NCBI RefSeq assembly: GCF_000772045.1
Contig: NZ_CP009754.1
Coordinates: 2,232,001-2,296,000 of the forward strand
DNA from: Streptomyces sp. CCM_MD2014
GTDB taxonomy: Bacteria; Actinomycetota; Actinomycetes; Streptomycetales; Streptomycetaceae
DNA length: 64,000 nt
Direction: 5' to 3'
Of the stretch, positions 61,422-64,000 are shown in pieces. Every line of letters starts with the position of its first letter. Position 1 is the first letter of the stretch. The notes under the pieces were generated by a model, which did no database searches, was not told where the DNA came from, and was given only the letters and a program-made list of their open reading frames with translations. A program made the position numbers and the translations under genes.

Positions 61422-64000
61422 CGCGTTGCGTCCGTGCCTTCCTCGATGAGCAGGTGGTAGTTGATGCCGCCGGTTCCGAACGCGCTCACCGCGGCGCGCC
61501 GCGGCCGGTCCGGCCCGGCGGGCCAGGGCAGGGCCTGCGTGGCCACCCGCGCCGGGACGGCGTCCAGGGCGAGGTCGGGGCTGAGTTCGCTCAGGTTGAC
61601 GCTGGGCGGCAGGGTCGTCTGCCGCAACGCCTGGAGCGTGCGCAGCAGTCCGGCCGCGCCGGCCGCGGCGAAGGTGTGGCCGAGGAAGGACTTGGCGGAC
61701 CCGATGTGCAGCGGTGCGCCGCGCCGCCCCGTGCCGTACACCTGAGCGACGGCGGCGACCTCCACCCGGTCGCCCAGCCGGGTCCCGGTGCCGTGGGCCT
61801 CCAGGTAGTCCACGTCGTCCGGTCCGAAGTCCACCTGGGCGAAGGCCTGCCGCACCGCCCGCGCCTGGCCGTCGGCGTCCGGCGCGATCAGCGACTTGGC
61901 GTCGTTGGAGGCACCGACCGCGCGGAGCACGCCGAACACCGGGTCGCCGTCGCGCCGGGCGTCCGCCAGGCGCTTGAGCAGGAACAGCGCGCAGCCGTCG
62001 CCCGGGGTGAAGCCGTCGGCCGCCGCGTCGAAAGGGGTGATCCTGCTGTGCGACAGCAGGCCCAGCGCGGAGCACAGCACCATGTCCCGTGCGTTGCAGG
62101 GCAGTTCCACTCCCCCGGCGACGGCGTAGTCGGCGGCGCCGGCGCGCAGTCGTCCCACCGCGACGTCGAGCGCCGCCAGCGAGGAGGCGCAGGCGGCCTC
62201 CACGGCCACCGGTACGGCGTCCAGGCGGTGTTCGTTGCCGACCAGGGCGGCGATGCCGCTGGCGACGCTGCCGTCCCAGGCGGCCGGCACGTCGACCGGG
62301 CCCGGATCCGCGAACCGGTCCCGCACCAGCTTGGTCAGCGTCTCGACCTCGTCCGGCCCCAGCCGGCCGAGCGCGGCGAGGGAACGGACGTCCGCCTCCA
62401 GGTCGTCCAGGCACAGGCCCGTGTGCAGCCGGCGTTCCCTGGACAGGCCCAGGTTGCTGCCCACGGCCACCGTGCCGACGCCCTTGAGCGAGTGCGGCGG
62501 GCGCCCGTGGCGGGCGAACATCTCGGTCGCCACGTCGAGTGCGAGGCGCTGGGCCGCGTCCATCGCCGCGTACCGGTGGGGCGGGATGCGCATCCCGGCG
62601 GGCGGCGCGTCCGGCACCGGGACGGGCGCGCCGAGGTCGGTGTAGCTGCGGCCGCGGGCGAGCGCGCCCGGCGCGTGGTAGAGGTCGCGGTCGAAGGACT
62701 CGGCCGGCAGCGGCCCGATCCGGTCCCGCCCGGAGAGCATGGTCCGCCAGAAGCCGTCCGCGTCGGGCGAGTCGGCGAACCGCCCGCCGAAGCCGACGAT
62801 CGCGACGGGCTCCCCGACACCGCGCACCGGCGCCGCGGCACCGCCCCGCACCGGCGAACCGGCTCCGCCGCGTACGGGGGAGCCGACGGCACCGCCTCCC
62901 GGCAGACCGGCGCCGCCCCCTCCGGGCAGACCGGCGCCACCGTCCCCGGACGCGTCGGCGCCACCGCGCACGGCGGCTGCCCCCTCGGCCCCGGGGCTCA
63001 CACCGGCCGGGCCGACCCGGGCACCGGCGTACGGGCCGGCCAGGGCGCCGTCCGCCGAGCCCACCGACGCACGGGCCTGCGAACCACTCACGGTCCCGTC
63101 CCCCGAGCCGGCCGCGACGCCGTCCGGCGAGCCGGCGGCAGGTTCCGGAGTCCCGGCGGCAGCCGGTACGTGCTCTTCGAGCAGCACGTGGCAGACCGTT
63201 CCGGTCAGCGAGGAGCCCAGCACCGCCGCCCGGCGGGGCGTGCCGTCCGCGGGCGGTCCCCACGGCTCGGCCGTGCGCGGCGCCCGGAACGGCTCCGCGG
63301 TCGCGGCGGGCCCGGTGCCGGTCCGCGCCGGGGGCACGGTGCGGTGGTGCAGGGCCAGCGCCGCCTTGGTGACACCGGCGAGCCCCGCGTTGGCGAAGGT
63401 GTGGCCGAGCCGGTCGCGCACGCTGCCCAGGGCCACCGAGCCCCGCGGCGCGCCGGCGTGGAGCGCGGCGATGGCCTCCTGCTCGGCGCGCCCCAGCGCG
63501 TCCGTGCCCTGCCCGGCGCACTCGACGAGGCCCACCGACCCGGGCGCGACGCCCGCCGTACGGTGCGCGGCCTCGGCGACCGCCCTGCGGTGCCCGGCCG
63601 ACAGCGAGTGGCGGAAGGTGCCCGGCCGCCCCTCGTGCCGCAACGCGCAGTCCAGGACCGACGCGTACACGCGGTCGCCGTCCCGCCGCGCGGTCGAGCG
63701 GCGCTTGAGCAGCAGCGCCCCGAGTCCCTCGGCGAGTACGGGGGCGTCGCCGGCCCCGTCCGGTCCGGCCGCGAATCCCTTCGCCGCCAGCGCCCGCCGC
63801 GCGAACCGGCCCTCGTCGCGCTGCCCCACCACGACCAGCGCGGCGTCGGTCAGCCCGGCGCGCAGGCTGTCCACGGCATGGGCGAGGGCCCAGTACGAGG
63901 TGGCGTCCGCCGACTCGACGGCGAGGGTGCGTCCGCGCAGCTTGAAGGCGGACGCGATGCGCGCCGGGATCGTACTGGCCATTTCGCCCACCCGGTCGTG
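61418..64000 (-). CDS. redX: RedX, tandem ketosynthase (5' end cut off)
   Basis: At least 860 residues; the N-terminus lies beyond the window. Two ketosynthase domains are visible. The first is degenerate: the Cys position reads Asp in [13 protein letters not shown] (about 63910) and the first His is lost ([12 protein letters not shown]). The second is intact: Cys in [13 protein letters not shown] (about 62190), His in [11 protein letters not shown] and [10 protein letters not shown] Gly/Pro-rich linker (about 62825-63005) joins them. RedX extends pyrrolyl-RedO with malonyl-RedN. This layout matches PigJ. Confidence 0.93.
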   Translation of the reverse strand, partial: HDRVGEMASTIPARIASAFKLRGRTLAVESADATSYWALAHAVDSLRAGLTDAALVVVGQRDEGRFARRALAAKGFAAGPDGAGDAPVLAEGLGALLLKRRSTARRDGDRVYASVLDCALRHEGRPGTFRHSLSAGHRRAVAEAAHRTAGVAPGSVGLVECAGQGTDALGRAEQEAIAALHAGAPRGSVALGSVRDRLGHTFANAGLAGVTKAALALHHRTVPPARTGTGPAATAEPFRAPRTAEPWGPPADGTPRRAAVLGSSLTGTVCHVLLEEHVPAAAGTPEPAAGSPDGVAAGSGDGTVSGSQARASVGSADGALAGPYAGARVGPAGVSPGAEGAAAVRGGADASGDGGAGLPGGGGAGLPGGGAVGSPVRGGAGSPVRGGAAAPVRGVGEPVAIVGFGGRFADSPDADGFWRTMLSGRDRIGPLPAESFDRDLYHAPGALARGRSYTDLGAPVPVPDAPPAGMRIPPHRYAAMDAAQRLALDVATEMFARHGRPPHSLKGVGTVAVGSNLGLSRERRLHTGLCLDDLEADVRSLAALGRLGPDEVETLTKLVRDRFADPGPVDVPAAWDGSVASGIAALVGNEHRLDAVPVAVEAACASSLAALDVAVGRLRAGAADYAVAGGVELPCNARDMVLCSALGLLSHSRITPFDAAADGFTPGDGCALFLLKRLADARRDGDPVFGVLRAVGASNDAKSLIAPDADGQARAVRQAFAQVDFGPDDVDYLEAHGTGTRLGDRVEVAAVAQVYGTGRRGAPLHIGSAKSFLGHTFAAAGAAGLLRTLQALRQTTLPPSVNLSELSPDLALDAVPARVATQALPWPAGPDRPRRAAVSAFGTGGINYHLLIEEGTDATR

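Overview
The window is high-GC actinomycete DNA, almost certainly Streptomyces. Codons are strongly GC-biased at the third position, two TTA codons fall in regulator genes, and starts are a mix of ATG and GTG. The family content is typical: a HATPase/XRE/DUF397 trio, secreted hydrolases with ricin-type lectin modules, and a prodiginine (red) cluster in the gene order known from Streptomyces coelicolor. A GH10 xylanase of exactly 477 codons, like the XlnA family of S. lividans/S. coelicolor, points to that species group, but the species cannot be fixed from the sequence alone.

Left part (1-32.8 kb), flanking and accessory genes: the end of a membrane protein, a MerR regulator, a cobalamin riboswitch driving a four-gene ECF cobalt importer (cbiM-N-Q-O), and a TetR/DHA2 efflux pair. 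Next come a secreted GH18 chitinase whose promoter carries a DasR-type site inside its spacer, a HATPase/XRE/DUF397 regulatory trio, and a flavin monooxygenase/MFS operon led by a Gln/Glu-repeat mini-ORF. A possible carboxylate/ester catabolic module (serine esterase, symporter, TetR, acyl-CoA ligase, acyl-CoA dehydrogenase) has near-matching operator-like sequences at both of its promoters. An OBAP-like protein, a LysE exporter and a GNAT follow, then a divergent xylan-degrading pair (GH62 arabinofuranosidase and GH10 xylanase, both with ricin-type lectin modules) over GAAA-N-TTTC boxes. The part ends with an AraC regulator, a cupin/SGNH hydrolase pair, small membrane proteins, a lipoprotein, a TrmA/RlmD-type RNA methyltransferase, an APC permease and a PlsC-type acyltransferase.

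Right part (33.8-64 kb), the red cluster: redF-G-H-I-J-K-L-M-N-O-P on the minus strand, redQ-R-S-T-U-V and redZ on the plus strand, and redY-W-X on the minus strand (redX cut by the window edge; redD not present). RedM/O/W/X/N make the bipyrrole half, finished by RedI and probably RedV. RedP/Q/R with RedJ supply the C12 chain, and RedL/K build 2-undecylpyrrole. RedH joins the halves and RedG cyclises the product; RedU arms the carrier proteins. A strong hairpin just after redF marks the end of the operon and the likely cluster border.

The most striking regulatory structure is the redP-redQ intergenic region. It holds two mirror-image sets of three heptamers at 11-bp pitch, each set ending exactly 8 bp before an identical CAGACT -10 element, which is textbook SARP (RedD-type) architecture firing both ways. 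On the redP side a 24-codon Arg-rich leader ORF with a good ribosome binding site ends in a GTGA overlap with the proposed redP start. redZ, the atypical response regulator, carries an in-frame TTA codon, so it depends on the bldA tRNA. No wholly new system is proven here. The best candidates for something undescribed are the redP leader peptide, the paired-operator catabolic module, and the kinase-like RedT.
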